64,000 nucleotides of DNA from Methanosphaera sp. ISO3-F5 (GCF_034480035.2 NZ_CP118753.2:1977075-2041074); one strand, 5' to 3'. Counted from the stretch's first letter, positions 39,364 through 49,214 are shown. A program made the numbers and translations. Notes: generated by a model not told the origin, from the letters alone.

Positions 39364-39452
39364 ATATTTACATAATTATATATACATAAGTAACAATCAT
39401 ACTAAAAAAATAATTAATATTGAGTTTTTGACTTTAGGGGGTTAAAGAAATT

Positions 39453-40535
39453 ATGATTAGTCAAATGGACATACTAATCTTCATATTAACAATTATAGTA
39501 ACAGCACTATTCACAGCAGCTGTACGGCGAGAATTGTTAAAAGCAGATATTAGGGACAATCCAATCATCTCTGAACATAGACAAAAGAGTGGAACACCAA
39601 CAATGGGCGGTTTTGGGATACTGCTAGGTATATCCCTAATGGCTTTAGTAACATTCACATGGCATGCAGTAAGTTATCTTCACATAACAGTATTTATGAT
39701 GATAGCTGCAGGAATATTTGGAATGTTTGATGATTTACTAGGATTTAAAGTAAAAGAATATCAGAAAGTTGTAAAAAATACTGGTGACAATCCAGTCCAA
39801 CTGGGATTATTAACATTACAACCAGGTGAAGAAGCAAGAGTAGCATCACCTAAAGCTAAAAAAGATTATGAACAAATTGTTGAAAAAGAACATAAACTAG
39901 AACTAATTGATGAAATACCAATAAAAACAGAAACATCAGAAACAGAGAAAATAATCACACAATTCATATTAGCATGTTTCCTAGTCGTACCAGGAGTATT
40001 ATCAACTAACATACTTGGAATAGAAATCGGAGTATTGATGATACCATTAGCAATCCTTGCAATCATAGGATCAATAAATGCAGTAAACCTAATTGATGGT
40101 ATGGATGGACTAGCTGCAGGAATTATTGCAATCGCATCCGTGGCTTCAGCATTATTTGCTGGTGCAACAACAGGTTCTGTAGCATCATTACCATTTGTTG
40201 TAATAGCAGGTGCTAGTGTAGGATTTTTGGTATTAAATCATTATCCTGCAAAAATATTCATGGGAGATACAGGATCATACGCATTAGGTACAGGGTACAT
40301 GGTAGCAGCATTACTTGGAAATACATTAATATTTTCAGTAATAGCTTTGGCAGTTCCAATAATATCAGTCATAATAAGTCTCTTACACAGAGCACATATT
40401 ATCACACTACCTGTAGAACCATTACATCATACATTAAACTATCATGGAATGAGTGAACAAAAAATTATATTATTATACTGGGGAGTAACATTAATAGTGT
40501 CCGTAATAGCATTATTCCTGTTTGGAATAATATAA
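39453..40535 (+). CDS. MraY-like phospho-sugar transferase (glycosyltransferase family 4)
   Basis: Polytopic membrane enzyme that moves a phospho-amino-sugar (peptide) to undecaprenyl-type lipid phosphate. Signature motifs are FGMFDDLLG (Asp-Asp), NAVNLIDGMDGLAAG, and KIFMGDTGSYALG with the HRAHI cytoplasmic His cluster. A roughly 60-residue charged cytoplasmic insert (about 105-165) separates helices. In Methanobacteriales it belongs to the pseudomurein gene set. AGGGGGT precedes the ATG; 17 bases separate it from the next ligase gene. Confidence 0.92.
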   Translation: MISQMDILIFILTIIVTALFTAAVRRELLKADIRDNPIISEHRQKSGTPTMGGFGILLGISLMALVTFTWHAVSYLHITVFMMIAAGIFGMFDDLLGFKVKEYQKVVKNTGDNPVQLGLLTLQPGEEARVASPKAKKDYEQIVEKEHKLELIDEIPIKTETSETEKIITQFILACFLVVPGVLSTNILGIEIGVLMIPLAILAIIGSINAVNLIDGMDGLAAGIIAIASVASALFAGATTGSVASLPFVVIAGASVGFLVLNHYPAKIFMGDTGSYALGTGYMVAALLGNTLIFSVIALAVPIISVIISLLHRAHIITLPVEPLHHTLNYHGMSEQKIILLYWGVTLIVSVIALFLFGII

Positions 40536-40552
40536 TCATTTGAGGAGTAACA

Positions 40553-42016
40553 ATGAATAATATCAAAACATTAGATTTAGCAAAGAAAATTGAAGGAAAA
40601 TTGTATGGTCCAAACAAGGAATTAAATGGAACCTTCACATTCCTAAACAAGGCATCTAAAAATGATATTGTAATAAGACATTGGATTAACGAAAAAGGTG
40701 TGCAAATAGCATTAGATAAGGAAATATCCTGTATAATCACACAAAATCCTCAAGAAGATACAATTAAATATGCACAAGAGCATGATTTTCCATTAATTGT
40801 GACAGATCACATAGAATATGCAACAGCATACGCATTAAACCAATCAATAAAAAAATATGCACAAAACGCTTTTAAAATGTCCATAACAGGAACCAATGGT
40901 AAATCAACAACTTCCCACCTTCTATTTACTATTTTTTCAGATTTAAATTATAAAACATACACAAATACTGATGCTGAATCAGAAGGCAACACATTAATAG
41001 ATCCACGAGTATCAGATGAATTAACAGATTACTACAAGCAACACGGCGAAATAGAAGCAATATCACTGGAAGTATCAGAAGTACAAGGATGGGATGATAA
41101 ACTAATGAAAAATCATTCATACCAGATGATAAGCGCATTAGAAGCAGACGTGGCAATAATTACAAACGCATCATTTGACCATATGAATCTCGTAGAATCA
41201 TTCGATGAATTATTAGACGAAATAGAAGGAGCTGCAAGAGCCTTAGATAAACAGGATAAAAACACCTTACTAGTACTAAACTATGAAGATACAAACATCA
41301 GAAAAATGAACAAAGCAGTAGAAGATAATCCAAACATAAAAGTAATGTACTTCGGAGATTATGACCCGGAAAACATATTAGACATATCCTATAAAGAAAA
41401 TGTGGGAATATATGCAAAAGAAACATTATACATCAAATACGAGGATTTACCATTCACATCAGCACATTTTATCCAAGACATCATGGCTGCAATAGCCGTA
41501 TGTGAATACAAATCATTAAACAAGGAAGAAGTAATAAAATCTCTGAAAAACTATAAACCGCTAGCAAGACGTTTCATCAAACTAAGAGAAAACCCTGTTA
41601 TCATTGACGACTTTGCACATAACCCTTCAGGAATACAGTTAACAATAGAGAACGGTTCAAAACTGGGGGATAAACTAGTAGTAGTTAATGCAATAAGAGG
41701 ATCCCGTGGCGAAGATATTAATGAAGAAATCGCTGAATCCCTGGCAAAAACATTAAACCAGAAAGAGGATTACACATTATTATTAACTTGCAGTAAAGAT
41801 GTGGTAAATCATTTAAACACAGTACTTGACTCAGAACTTCAAGTATTCACTGCAACATTAGATGAACATAACATAAAATATGAAGTAATAGAAAACCTTG
41901 AAGATGCATTAAACAAGTCACTACAAATAGCATCACCGGATGATGTCATATTATTGTTAGGAGCCCAGGGAATGGACCCTGCAAGTAATATTCTATCAAA
42001 AAACAATCAAATATAA
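40553..42016 (+). CDS. Mur ligase family protein, pseudomurein peptide ligase type (ligase 1)
   Basis: 487 aa. ATP-binding P-loop GTNGKST at residues 113-119, the central-domain SLEVSEVQGWDD and NASFDHM, and a C-terminal-domain IDDFAHNPSGIQ that carries the conserved Asp/His. The three-domain layout equals MurE/MurC-type amino-acid ligases. Methanobacteriales use such proteins to build the pseudomurein peptide. GAGGAG precedes the ATG. The stop codon lies inside the 9-bp target duplication of the downstream IS, and the gene remains intact. Confidence 0.9.
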   Translation: MNNIKTLDLAKKIEGKLYGPNKELNGTFTFLNKASKNDIVIRHWINEKGVQIALDKEISCIITQNPQEDTIKYAQEHDFPLIVTDHIEYATAYALNQSIKKYAQNAFKMSITGTNGKSTTSHLLFTIFSDLNYKTYTNTDAESEGNTLIDPRVSDELTDYYKQHGEIEAISLEVSEVQGWDDKLMKNHSYQMISALEADVAIITNASFDHMNLVESFDELLDEIEGAARALDKQDKNTLLVLNYEDTNIRKMNKAVEDNPNIKVMYFGDYDPENILDISYKENVGIYAKETLYIKYEDLPFTSAHFIQDIMAAIAVCEYKSLNKEEVIKSLKNYKPLARRFIKLRENPVIIDDFAHNPSGIQLTIENGSKLGDKLVVVNAIRGSRGEDINEEIAESLAKTLNQKEDYTLLLTCSKDVVNHLNTVLDSELQVFTATLDEHNIKYEVIENLEDALNKSLQIASPDDVILLLGAQGMDPASNILSKNNQI

Positions 42017-42018
42017 TC
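42010..42018. repeat. 9-bp target-site duplication, left copy
   Basis: AATATAATC immediately before the IS end. The same nine bases occur at 43726-43734 after the right end. It overlaps the TAA of the upstream ligase gene. Confidence 0.85.
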
Positions 42019-43725
42019 CAATGCTGTCAAGTTAACGTTCATTTTGTGAGACTGTTTTTTCAAGGCAGTCAAGTTAAAATTTTTATCCCATCATTATCCT
42101 TTATTTTTTATATTGTAACCTATTTTTACTTTAAATTTACTTAATTCTATTGATAATTTAATTATATTTAATAATATAAGTATTTATTTAATTATATTGG
42201 TATTTAATTATTATTTATAGTTAGTTTTATATATTATGAGTTATATATTATTATTTAGTTAATTAGCATATTGTTTATTTTTATTTTTTTATTTAATTGT
42301 TTGTGGATTTGATTGATAATGTTTTGGTGTTGTAGATGTCTTTATGTGGTAATTTATTAGATAATATGGGAAATTTTAATAGTTATGTTTGTGATAAATA
42401 TATTTTAGATGACAATAAGTTTGTTCGTAATCGTAAATTGACTCAGGAATGTATTATGAAATATGTTCTGTGGAATCGTGGTCGTACTACTGCTTTGGAG
42501 GCTTTGTATTTTATGGAGGAGTATTGGGGTGTAATGGATATGGATGTTTCTAAACAAGCTATTTCTCAAAGGAGGATGATTATTGATCCTCAAGCATATA
42601 TTGATATTAATGATGATTTAATAAAGGCAATTTATAAGAGACCTGAAGAATTAAAAACATTTAAAGGTTATTATTTAACTGCTATTGATGGTTCCATCTT
42701 CGATTTACCCAATTATCCTACTATCCGGGAGGATTTTGCCATTGATGAAAATATTGATCATACCCATCACACAGCAACTGCTCGTGTTTCCACAATGGTT
42801 GATGTATTAAATGAATTTATTCTTAGTTCAAGTATCAGCAATAGGAAAAGGGGAGAGCTTAAACATGCCCTAAATCATGTAGATGATGTAAAAAGTAAAA
42901 TCAATCTTCGAAAAACAATTATAGTATGTGATAGAGGTTATGGCTCCAAAGAATTAATGTTAAAAATAATGAAACAACATTCACATTTTGTAATACGACT
43001 TAAAAATAGCACATTTAAAGAAAAAAGAGCAAAAATGACAAAAAATGAGCAAATAATATGGATACCCTTAGATGAAACATACATTAAAACTCTTAAAGAC
43101 AAAAAACTACAAAAATTCGCAATAAAAAAAGAAATTCTACGATTACGTATAATAAACATACAATTACCCACAGGAGAAATAGAAACATTAGCAACAAACA
43201 TATATGATGAATCCATGACCATTGAAGACTTCAAAGAAATATACAACAAAAGATGGACCATAGAAACCAACTACGACAAATTAAAAAACAAACTACAAAC
43301 AGAAAACTTCTCTAGTCGCAGAAAAATCATAATAGAACAAGACTTTTACTCAGATATATACGTATTCAACATAGCAACAACAGTCAAACACGACGTAAAC
43401 CAAGAAATAGAAGAAAAACGAAAAAACAACAACAAATACAAATACAAAGATTACCAAGCAAACTTCAACATAGCAATAGGAATAGTCAAAAAAGAATTAC
43501 TAAACCTTCTAACCACAGACATAGAAAAACAACAACAAACATCAATGAAAATAATCAAAATACTACAAAAACACTTAATACCAATAAAAGAAGAAAGAAA
43601 ATCAACAAACAGAGAACCTGTAGACTATGGACACAAATTCACAGACAACAACAAAAGATCTTTCTAAAAAAAAATAATTCACAAAAAAACAGTCACACAA
43701 ATTGAACATTAACTTGACAGCATTG
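42019..43725 (+). mobile_element. complete IS4-type insertion sequence, 1707 bp
   Basis: Terminal inverted repeats of about 42 bp: CAATGCTGTCAAGTTAA at 42019-42035 continuing through GACTGTTTTTT, matching the reverse complement of the right end with about three mismatches. They are flanked by a perfect 9-bp duplication. One transposase gene fills 42336-43667. A second GTCAAGTTAA copy lies at 42069-42078, together with a GACTG/CAGTC subterminal hairpin. The left 317 bases are A+T-rich and hold no gene. It splits the cell-wall cluster without breaking a gene. Confidence 0.9.
42336..43667 (+). CDS. DDE transposase, IS4 family type
   Basis: 443 aa. First Asp in YLTAIDGSIFDLPN, second Asp in IVCDRGYGSKELM, and the C-terminal catalytic Glu in the signature YNKRWTIETNYDKLK (Y-R-E-K spacing of IS4-like enzymes). 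No frameshift or stop is visible, so it may be active. The ATG has no strong ribosome site. The second half is much richer in A and Lys/Asn than the first. Confidence 0.9.
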   Translation: MSLCGNLLDNMGNFNSYVCDKYILDDNKFVRNRKLTQECIMKYVLWNRGRTTALEALYFMEEYWGVMDMDVSKQAISQRRMIIDPQAYIDINDDLIKAIYKRPEELKTFKGYYLTAIDGSIFDLPNYPTIREDFAIDENIDHTHHTATARVSTMVDVLNEFILSSSISNRKRGELKHALNHVDDVKSKINLRKTIIVCDRGYGSKELMLKIMKQHSHFVIRLKNSTFKEKRAKMTKNEQIIWIPLDETYIKTLKDKKLQKFAIKKEILRLRIINIQLPTGEIETLATNIYDESMTIEDFKEIYNKRWTIETNYDKLKNKLQTENFSSRRKIIIEQDFYSDIYVFNIATTVKHDVNQEIEEKRKNNNKYKYKDYQANFNIAIGIVKKELLNLLTTDIEKQQQTSMKIIKILQKHLIPIKEERKSTNREPVDYGHKFTDNNKRSF

Positions 43726-43734
43726 AATATAATC
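43726..43734. repeat. 9-bp target-site duplication, right copy
   Basis: AATATAATC immediately after the CATTG right end of the IS, identical to the left copy at 42010-42018. Confidence 0.85.
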
Positions 43735-43861
43735 ATTTCACCACCAAACATTTTTTAATACTAAATTCTTTTTACTGAAATTATTTTAATTATTATACAT
43801 AGATATTAATGTAGAAATATAATCTGATATTTTAATTATAATAATAGGAGTTGTAGTTTTT

Positions 43862-45295
43862 ATGATTAAATCATGTATAGTAATAGGAGCAGGTAATGCA
43901 GGAAGACCTGTTGCTAGGTTACTAAACCATCAGGGAGTAGAAGTAACACTCTCAGATTCAAAAGTTTACGAAGAATTCACAGAGATACGTCAACACATGC
44001 TGGACGTACTAAAAGGTGAAGGAGTAAAACTTGAACTAGGAAACAGTAATCCGGACATCACAGGATACGATGCAATATACCTTGCACCAACAATACCTAA
44101 AACAGCACCAATTTTTAAACAAATAGAAGAAAATTCCATTGAAATCATAACACGAAAAACAATCAGTGACATAATCAACAACATTCTCGACATGGATAAA
44201 ATTGGAATAACAGGATCTTATGGAAAGACAACCACAACTACCATGATAACAAACATTTTCAAAAAGGCAGGATACAAGGTATATCAATGCTCATCAATGA
44301 AATGGAATCTTGTAAGCGAAGCACTAGTCGAAGACATAGTGAACGAGGAATACAAGGGAGCAAACCTTGCAATACTAGAATTACCACACGGAACACTAGG
44401 ATTACTCGGAGACCTGGACTTAAAGATGGGTGTACTAACCAATTTACACCAGGAACACTTAAGCGAATTTGATGGCTCAATGGAAAAATATATTGAACGC
44501 AAATCATTAATCATGAACATATCCGATAAACTAGTTGCAAACATACAATGCGCAGACCTTTTAACAAATAAACGTGAAGATACCATTTACTTCAACTTTG
44601 AAAACAATAACACCGAAATAGACACACAAAAATATGAAATAAAATATGCTGCAAACTATCAGAGTGGACAATACACATTCAAACAGGAAGGATCATCAGA
44701 AAAAACAGATATTAACATAGACACAGTAGCATCATATAACTATGCAAACTTAACCGCAGCAATAGCAGTATCATTAGAATACGGAATATCATGGGAAAAC
44801 ATAAAAGAAGGATTAGCACTATTTTCAGGAGTAAGTGGAAGAATGGAACACCTCGGAACATACAATGGAGTTGAAGCATACTTTGACTCATCATGTTCCG
44901 AATTATCCATAAGACAAGCATTAGACTTCATAAAAGATGAAAACATAATAGTAGTATTCGGTTGTGTAGATTCAACAACAATAAGAGACTATGAAGAAAG
45001 CGGAAGAACCGTCGGAGACTATGCCAACATGGTAATAGCAACAGGATACGTTGAAATAACCGGAGAACTACACATGGATTCTGCACTAGGATTACTTAAC
45101 TCCATAGAAAATGATGACGTAATAAAACTAGCAGTTTGTACAGTGGACGAAGCATCAGAACTAGCAATGAAATATGCAAAACCGGGAGATGATATAGTAC
45201 ACCTCGGAATAGGTGGAACAACTTCCTATAAACAAGTAAAAGACAAACTGCTGAAAGGATTAGAAGAAGGTTGTAAAAGATATGCAAATAACTGA
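43862..45295 (+). CDS. Mur ligase family protein (ligase 2, MurD-like)
   Basis: 477 aa. N-terminal Rossmann domain IVIGAGNAGRPVARLLNHQG as in MurD. The P-loop reads GSYGKTTT at residues 118-125, with Tyr where Mur ligases have Asn or His. Other motifs are LPHGTLGLLGDL, LTNLHQEHL and, in the C-terminal domain, YFDSSCSELSIRQAL in place of the usual DYAHNP. The last change removes the canonical His and suggests altered substrate handling. AGGAGTTG precedes the ATG; the end overlaps the next gene by 14 bases. Confidence 0.87.
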   Translation: MIKSCIVIGAGNAGRPVARLLNHQGVEVTLSDSKVYEEFTEIRQHMLDVLKGEGVKLELGNSNPDITGYDAIYLAPTIPKTAPIFKQIEENSIEIITRKTISDIINNILDMDKIGITGSYGKTTTTTMITNIFKKAGYKVYQCSSMKWNLVSEALVEDIVNEEYKGANLAILELPHGTLGLLGDLDLKMGVLTNLHQEHLSEFDGSMEKYIERKSLIMNISDKLVANIQCADLLTNKREDTIYFNFENNNTEIDTQKYEIKYAANYQSGQYTFKQEGSSEKTDINIDTVASYNYANLTAAIAVSLEYGISWENIKEGLALFSGVSGRMEHLGTYNGVEAYFDSSCSELSIRQALDFIKDENIIVVFGCVDSTTIRDYEESGRTVGDYANMVIATGYVEITGELHMDSALGLLNSIENDDVIKLAVCTVDEASELAMKYAKPGDDIVHLGIGGTTSYKQVKDKLLKGLEEGCKRYANN

Positions 45296-46835
45296 TATTA
45301 AACAGGATGCAATATTTGGAGTAATAGGAGTTTGTGGAGTAAACGGGAACCTAATAGCCAGAATATTAAGTGACCATGGTTTCAAAGTACAAGCAACAGA
45401 CATGGTAAATGAAGAAGACTGCAGATTCGGAAGTTCACTAAAAAATTATCCGGATATAAACATTTACTATGGAAAGCTACCAGAAGATTTTATAAAAACA
45501 TCAGATTATATAGTAATGCCAACACAATTAATAGAATCTAAATCAAAATTATACCAGGACGTTAAACAACAAAACACTCCTATAATAACAGTAGAAGATA
45601 TATTCACATTATTTGAACCGGCAAGTCCCGTAATCTGCATAACAGGGACAAATGGAAAAACAACCACAACAACCCTACTAAAACACTTCGCATATAGTGC
45701 AGGCTTAAAACCCTGTGAACACAACCTGGAAAAAATGCAGGGAAACCTAGCCGACATCCCACCATTACAATCCAGACTAAATGGTGATTTAAGCATACTT
45801 GAAACAGGAACATTCGGTTACAAGGGAAGTTTAAACAAGTTAATCAGTGCATGTAAAGCAGATGTAGGATTAATAACCAATATCACAGAGGACCATTTAA
45901 CAAACAGTAACGATTTTCTAAGCTATGCAAGAGTGAAAGGAGAACTTGTAGAATTATTAAAAAACAAAACTCTCATAGTAAACAGTGATGATCCAACAAT
46001 AATGTCCCTATTAAGAGAAGTAAAATATGAGGGAAACTTAATAACTTTCGGTATTGAAACAGAATCCTTCAGACAATCAGAAAAACAATGCTTCTGTGGC
46101 CAAAAAGTACATATTGATGAATATATTGCAGGAGTAGGAAAATATCAATGCAGTTGTGGTTTAACTTATCAACAACCAGATTATCTTGCAAAAAACATTA
46201 ATGATGAACATAATTCCTTCACACTACAAACAAAATATGGTAACTACAACTTTCACTTAAACATTCAGGGATTACATAACATATACAATGCAGTAGGTGC
46301 AATTATAATAGCCAGAGAAGTACTTAACATACCATTCATGGAAATAGAAGAATATCTTCAAAATTTTAATGGTGTGAACGGAAGGATGAACAAAATAGGC
46401 ACATACCATGGAAAACAGGTTATGGTGGATTATGCACATAACCCTGCAGGTATGACAACAGTACTAAGAGAACTGAAAAACTCCTATGATGTAATGGTTA
46501 ATGTTATAACAACATCATCAGAGTCCGGATTGGATGGAGATCATGAAATATTCAGTTGTTCAGCTGACTACTCGGATTATATTGTTCCAGCATCTTACAA
46601 TGCATACCATTGTGCAAAAGATGCTCTTGAAAAAGGATTATACGATAATAAAATAGTGCTCCCAGATTACATGCCTCATGATAAAAAACAGGGAACATTA
46701 GGTGCAACAACAGAACAAGTACTGGCAGGATTCAACAAATCCTTAGATATTGAAGCAGATCTAATAGTATGTACTGGTGAAGCAGCATTTAAATACAAGG
46801 ACATGTTAATAGAAAAGTTAAACGAAAAAGAATAG
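45282..46835 (+). CDS. Mur ligase family protein with Cys4 insert (ligase 3, MurT-like)
   Basis: 517 aa. N-terminal Rossmann-like domain, P-loop GTNGKTTTT at 122-130, central LITNITEDHL and C-terminal VDYAHNPAGM are canonical. The central domain carries an extra zinc-ribbon-like insert with CxCG at residues 270-273 and 290-293. Bacterial MurT, which amidates lipid II with GatD, also has a Cys4 ribbon in a Mur ligase fold, so a similar role is possible. No GatD partner gene is adjacent. It is coupled to ligase 2 by overlap. Confidence 0.87.
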   Translation: MQITDIKQDAIFGVIGVCGVNGNLIARILSDHGFKVQATDMVNEEDCRFGSSLKNYPDINIYYGKLPEDFIKTSDYIVMPTQLIESKSKLYQDVKQQNTPIITVEDIFTLFEPASPVICITGTNGKTTTTTLLKHFAYSAGLKPCEHNLEKMQGNLADIPPLQSRLNGDLSILETGTFGYKGSLNKLISACKADVGLITNITEDHLTNSNDFLSYARVKGELVELLKNKTLIVNSDDPTIMSLLREVKYEGNLITFGIETESFRQSEKQCFCGQKVHIDEYIAGVGKYQCSCGLTYQQPDYLAKNINDEHNSFTLQTKYGNYNFHLNIQGLHNIYNAVGAIIIAREVLNIPFMEIEEYLQNFNGVNGRMNKIGTYHGKQVMVDYAHNPAGMTTVLRELKNSYDVMVNVITTSSESGLDGDHEIFSCSADYSDYIVPASYNAYHCAKDALEKGLYDNKIVLPDYMPHDKKQGTLGATTEQVLAGFNKSLDIEADLIVCTGEAAFKYKDMLIEKLNEKE

Positions 46836-46861
46836 TAAAAGTAATTTTTTCTATTACACTA

Positions 46862-46881
46862 CCCCCATTCTTTTGTGGGGG
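46862..46881 (+). terminator. C5/G5 hairpin after the ligase operon
   Basis: CCCCCA and TGGGGG form a 6-bp stem with an 8-base loop, 26 bases after the ligase 3 stop and preceded by a T6 run. It is unusual in such A+T-rich DNA and marks the operon end; archaeal terminators normally rely on T runs alone. Confidence 0.4.
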
Positions 46882-47053
46882 GAGAAAAATGTTTTACTTT
46901 CACATTAATTAATCCTAGATATCTACTTATAAAATAAAAAATAAATCTAATATTTAATAATTATCTTCTAATGAAAGATTATTTAAAGATAATAAAAAAA
47001 AATTTTTTTCAAGTAGTATGTTAATAAATTAATTTATTAATCGGGGTGAAAAA

Positions 47054-47521
47054 TTGTTTATAAAAGTTAGAAGGGATACATTAATCATTTTAATCCTAGC
47101 ATTTGTTCTAATACTATCTGGTCGAGCAATGACCTACGTATCATTCGCATCAAGTGATAGTGTAGATGATGGAGTTCCTATAGCAGGAGTAATGATAAAA
47201 GGAAATGATATAGTACCAACTTCTTCAATTAAATCAAATATACAAGCTGCCGGTTTTAGGGAAGGAAGTTACATTAAAGGAAATACCTTAATCACATCCC
47301 AGAGACAGCTATTGCTATCAGATGCAATACAAAACGCCGAAGAATTTGCTAAACAGGCAACCATACCTGGTACATCTATTGCACCAATCAATGTAGTTGA
47401 TGTTCAAGTAGATTCCACAAGCGGAAACGTGGTAGTAAATGTTGTAGAAGATTTCTCAGTAATAAAAGTTAAAGTAGCTAACGGTTCTACAACACCATCA
47501 GCAAACACAGAGACAGGATAA
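47054..47521 (+). CDS. membrane-anchored extracytoplasmic protein, function unknown
   Basis: 155 aa. A short basic N-terminus is followed by one membrane helix (TLIILILAFVLILSG) and then an outside domain with repeated Val/Asn strands. The start is TTG at 47054, set by the GGGGTGA site 6 bases before it. It sits between the Mur-ligase operon and another exported protein, 18 bases apart, so a cell-surface role is likely. Confidence 0.65.
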   Translation: MFIKVRRDTLIILILAFVLILSGRAMTYVSFASSDSVDDGVPIAGVMIKGNDIVPTSSIKSNIQAAGFREGSYIKGNTLITSQRQLLLSDAIQNAEEFAKQATIPGTSIAPINVVDVQVDSTSGNVVVNVVEDFSVIKVKVANGSTTPSANTETG

Positions 47522-47539
47522 GATGTTATTGGTGATAAT

Positions 47540-48805
47540 ATGACAAGACAATCAAAATATATGAAAATATCCATTTTCTTGTTGCTCTTAATAATGTTTT
47601 CATCGGTAGCTAGTGCAACAATGAACGTAGCAGTCATAACTGATCCTACAGGAAAAGACCCTAACGGGTGTGCAGCAGGAAGCCAGTCATTTGCAGCAAA
47701 CATGTTCCAGTCAACATTTATATTCTCACAGGAACGTAAAATAGCACTCCTATCAGGGGGTGAAGGTACATCAGATGTACGTATAGCTGCAATTATTACT
47801 GCACTAACACAACTTCAAGCCAATGCTACACTAGAAAAAATAGTTGGAGTTGCACAAAGCTTTGATGGTATACGTCTAATGGCTGTTAATCCTACAGAGG
47901 GTATTGCAGTAGGAGGAGATTTCCAGGTATACGTAGTCACAGTAGACAGTAACAGTAATATTAAAGTACAAGCAGCAAGTGGTGGAGTAGTATCAATACC
48001 AGCAGGAACAAGAGGTGCAATGATACACCTTCGTAACTCTGAAGGAAACCCAAAAAGTGGAACAGCAGACAGAGTAAGATTACAAACTGCTATGAACATG
48101 GGTAAAATGATTCGAGATGGATACCCAGCAACAACAATCGTAGAAAAAGCATTCGAAGAAGTATCAAAAGATTCAGGAGAAAATCATGGTGGTGGAGCAA
48201 TTAACTTAATTTCTGGTGTCACCACAGGGGACATGTTTACTCCGGAACAATTAAATGGTGTTGGTTACGAAATGGATCAACCATACAGTAAGGTGAGTCA
48301 AACAGGATGGAGTATCGGATTCCCAGAAGCAAACAATTACCAAGTCTCACCAGTAGATGGAAGTCCACTAACCACAATATATGCTTATGAAGCATTAGGA
48401 AATGCAATCACAGTATCTAATGACAATCCATCAGTATCAGTATATGGTTCAGATAACAGAGGTTTATATGAAGCAACACAAGATATTGTCTCCGCATCAG
48501 TTACCAGAAACGGTTATGATCCAGTCAAAATAACTGCATCACTTAATCGGGCTATAGACAGTGGAACAATAGTAGGTGTAGAACATTTAAGTACTTCAGA
48601 TTTAAATGTGAAAGAAAATGTTAAAGCAGTGGGTGTTTATTACACGCCAGTATCAAATGGTAGAACTGCACCACAATGGAATTTACCAATAAACTCTCAA
48701 ATATTTGATGTACTAGGAAATATTCAGACAGTTATCGGTATTCTATTGATATTATTAGCATTATTTAGAAGTTCTTTAATAAAATCATTCTTTAGAAGAC
48801 GATAG
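47540..48805 (+). CDS. exported, membrane-anchored conserved protein
   Basis: 421 aa with a signal peptide (MKISIFLLLLIMFSSVASA), a long extracytoplasmic domain with Gly/Ser/Asn-rich loops, and a C-terminal membrane helix (VIGILLILLALF) followed by a basic end FFRRR. This is an outside-anchored surface protein. GGTGAT precedes the ATG. It probably forms an operon with the gene upstream. I recognise no enzymatic motif. Confidence 0.7.
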   Translation: MTRQSKYMKISIFLLLLIMFSSVASATMNVAVITDPTGKDPNGCAAGSQSFAANMFQSTFIFSQERKIALLSGGEGTSDVRIAAIITALTQLQANATLEKIVGVAQSFDGIRLMAVNPTEGIAVGGDFQVYVVTVDSNSNIKVQAASGGVVSIPAGTRGAMIHLRNSEGNPKSGTADRVRLQTAMNMGKMIRDGYPATTIVEKAFEEVSKDSGENHGGGAINLISGVTTGDMFTPEQLNGVGYEMDQPYSKVSQTGWSIGFPEANNYQVSPVDGSPLTTIYAYEALGNAITVSNDNPSVSVYGSDNRGLYEATQDIVSASVTRNGYDPVKITASLNRAIDSGTIVGVEHLSTSDLNVKENVKAVGVYYTPVSNGRTAPQWNLPINSQIFDVLGNIQTVIGILLILLALFRSSLIKSFFRRR

Positions 48806-48854
48806 TCTTCCAACCCTATTTTTTATTATTTAATATTTTTTTCAGGTGTATTTT

Positions 48855-49214
48855 ATGGCATTAATTTTAATAAGAGCAATGAATAAGAAGAAAGCTTTAA
48901 ATTGTTTAGCAGATCTGGAAAGACATGCAAAATTAAACATAATAGGCAAACCAAAATCAGTTTCTTTAGAAAAAGTTTACAATGTAACAAAAAGAGTTAT
49001 TAAACAAAATCCACGTGATGATATAAAACTAGCTATCCTGGTGAAAGTTGAACAAAACACTACAGATAGTATAATGCAAATACGTAAAATTCATCCACCA
49101 GCACATGTAATCGTAGTCAGTGAGGAATACCCTGAATACAAGGAATTAATGGATGATTACAATAAATCAAAAGTATTTGATGGTTATTATTCATCAAAAA
49201 AGAATAAAAAATAG
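48855..49214 (+). CDS. DUF356 family protein
   Basis: 119-aa archaeal protein starting MALILIRAMNKKKALNCLADLERHA, which matches DUF356 of methanogens. The ATG at 48855 is preferred because AGGTG lies 6 bases before it; the GTG at 48846 is part of that site. Function unknown. It converges on the MBF1 gene. Confidence 0.72.
   Translation: MALILIRAMNKKKALNCLADLERHAKLNIIGKPKSVSLEKVYNVTKRVIKQNPRDDIKLAILVKVEQNTTDSIMQIRKIHPPAHVIVVSEEYPEYKELMDDYNKSKVFDGYYSSKKNKK

Noticed and set aside
46862..46881. Strong ribosome-site-like GGGGGGAG followed by a 7-codon ATG frame
   Set aside because: The frame is too short and there is no downstream gene; the G run is better read as one arm of the C5/G5 hairpin.
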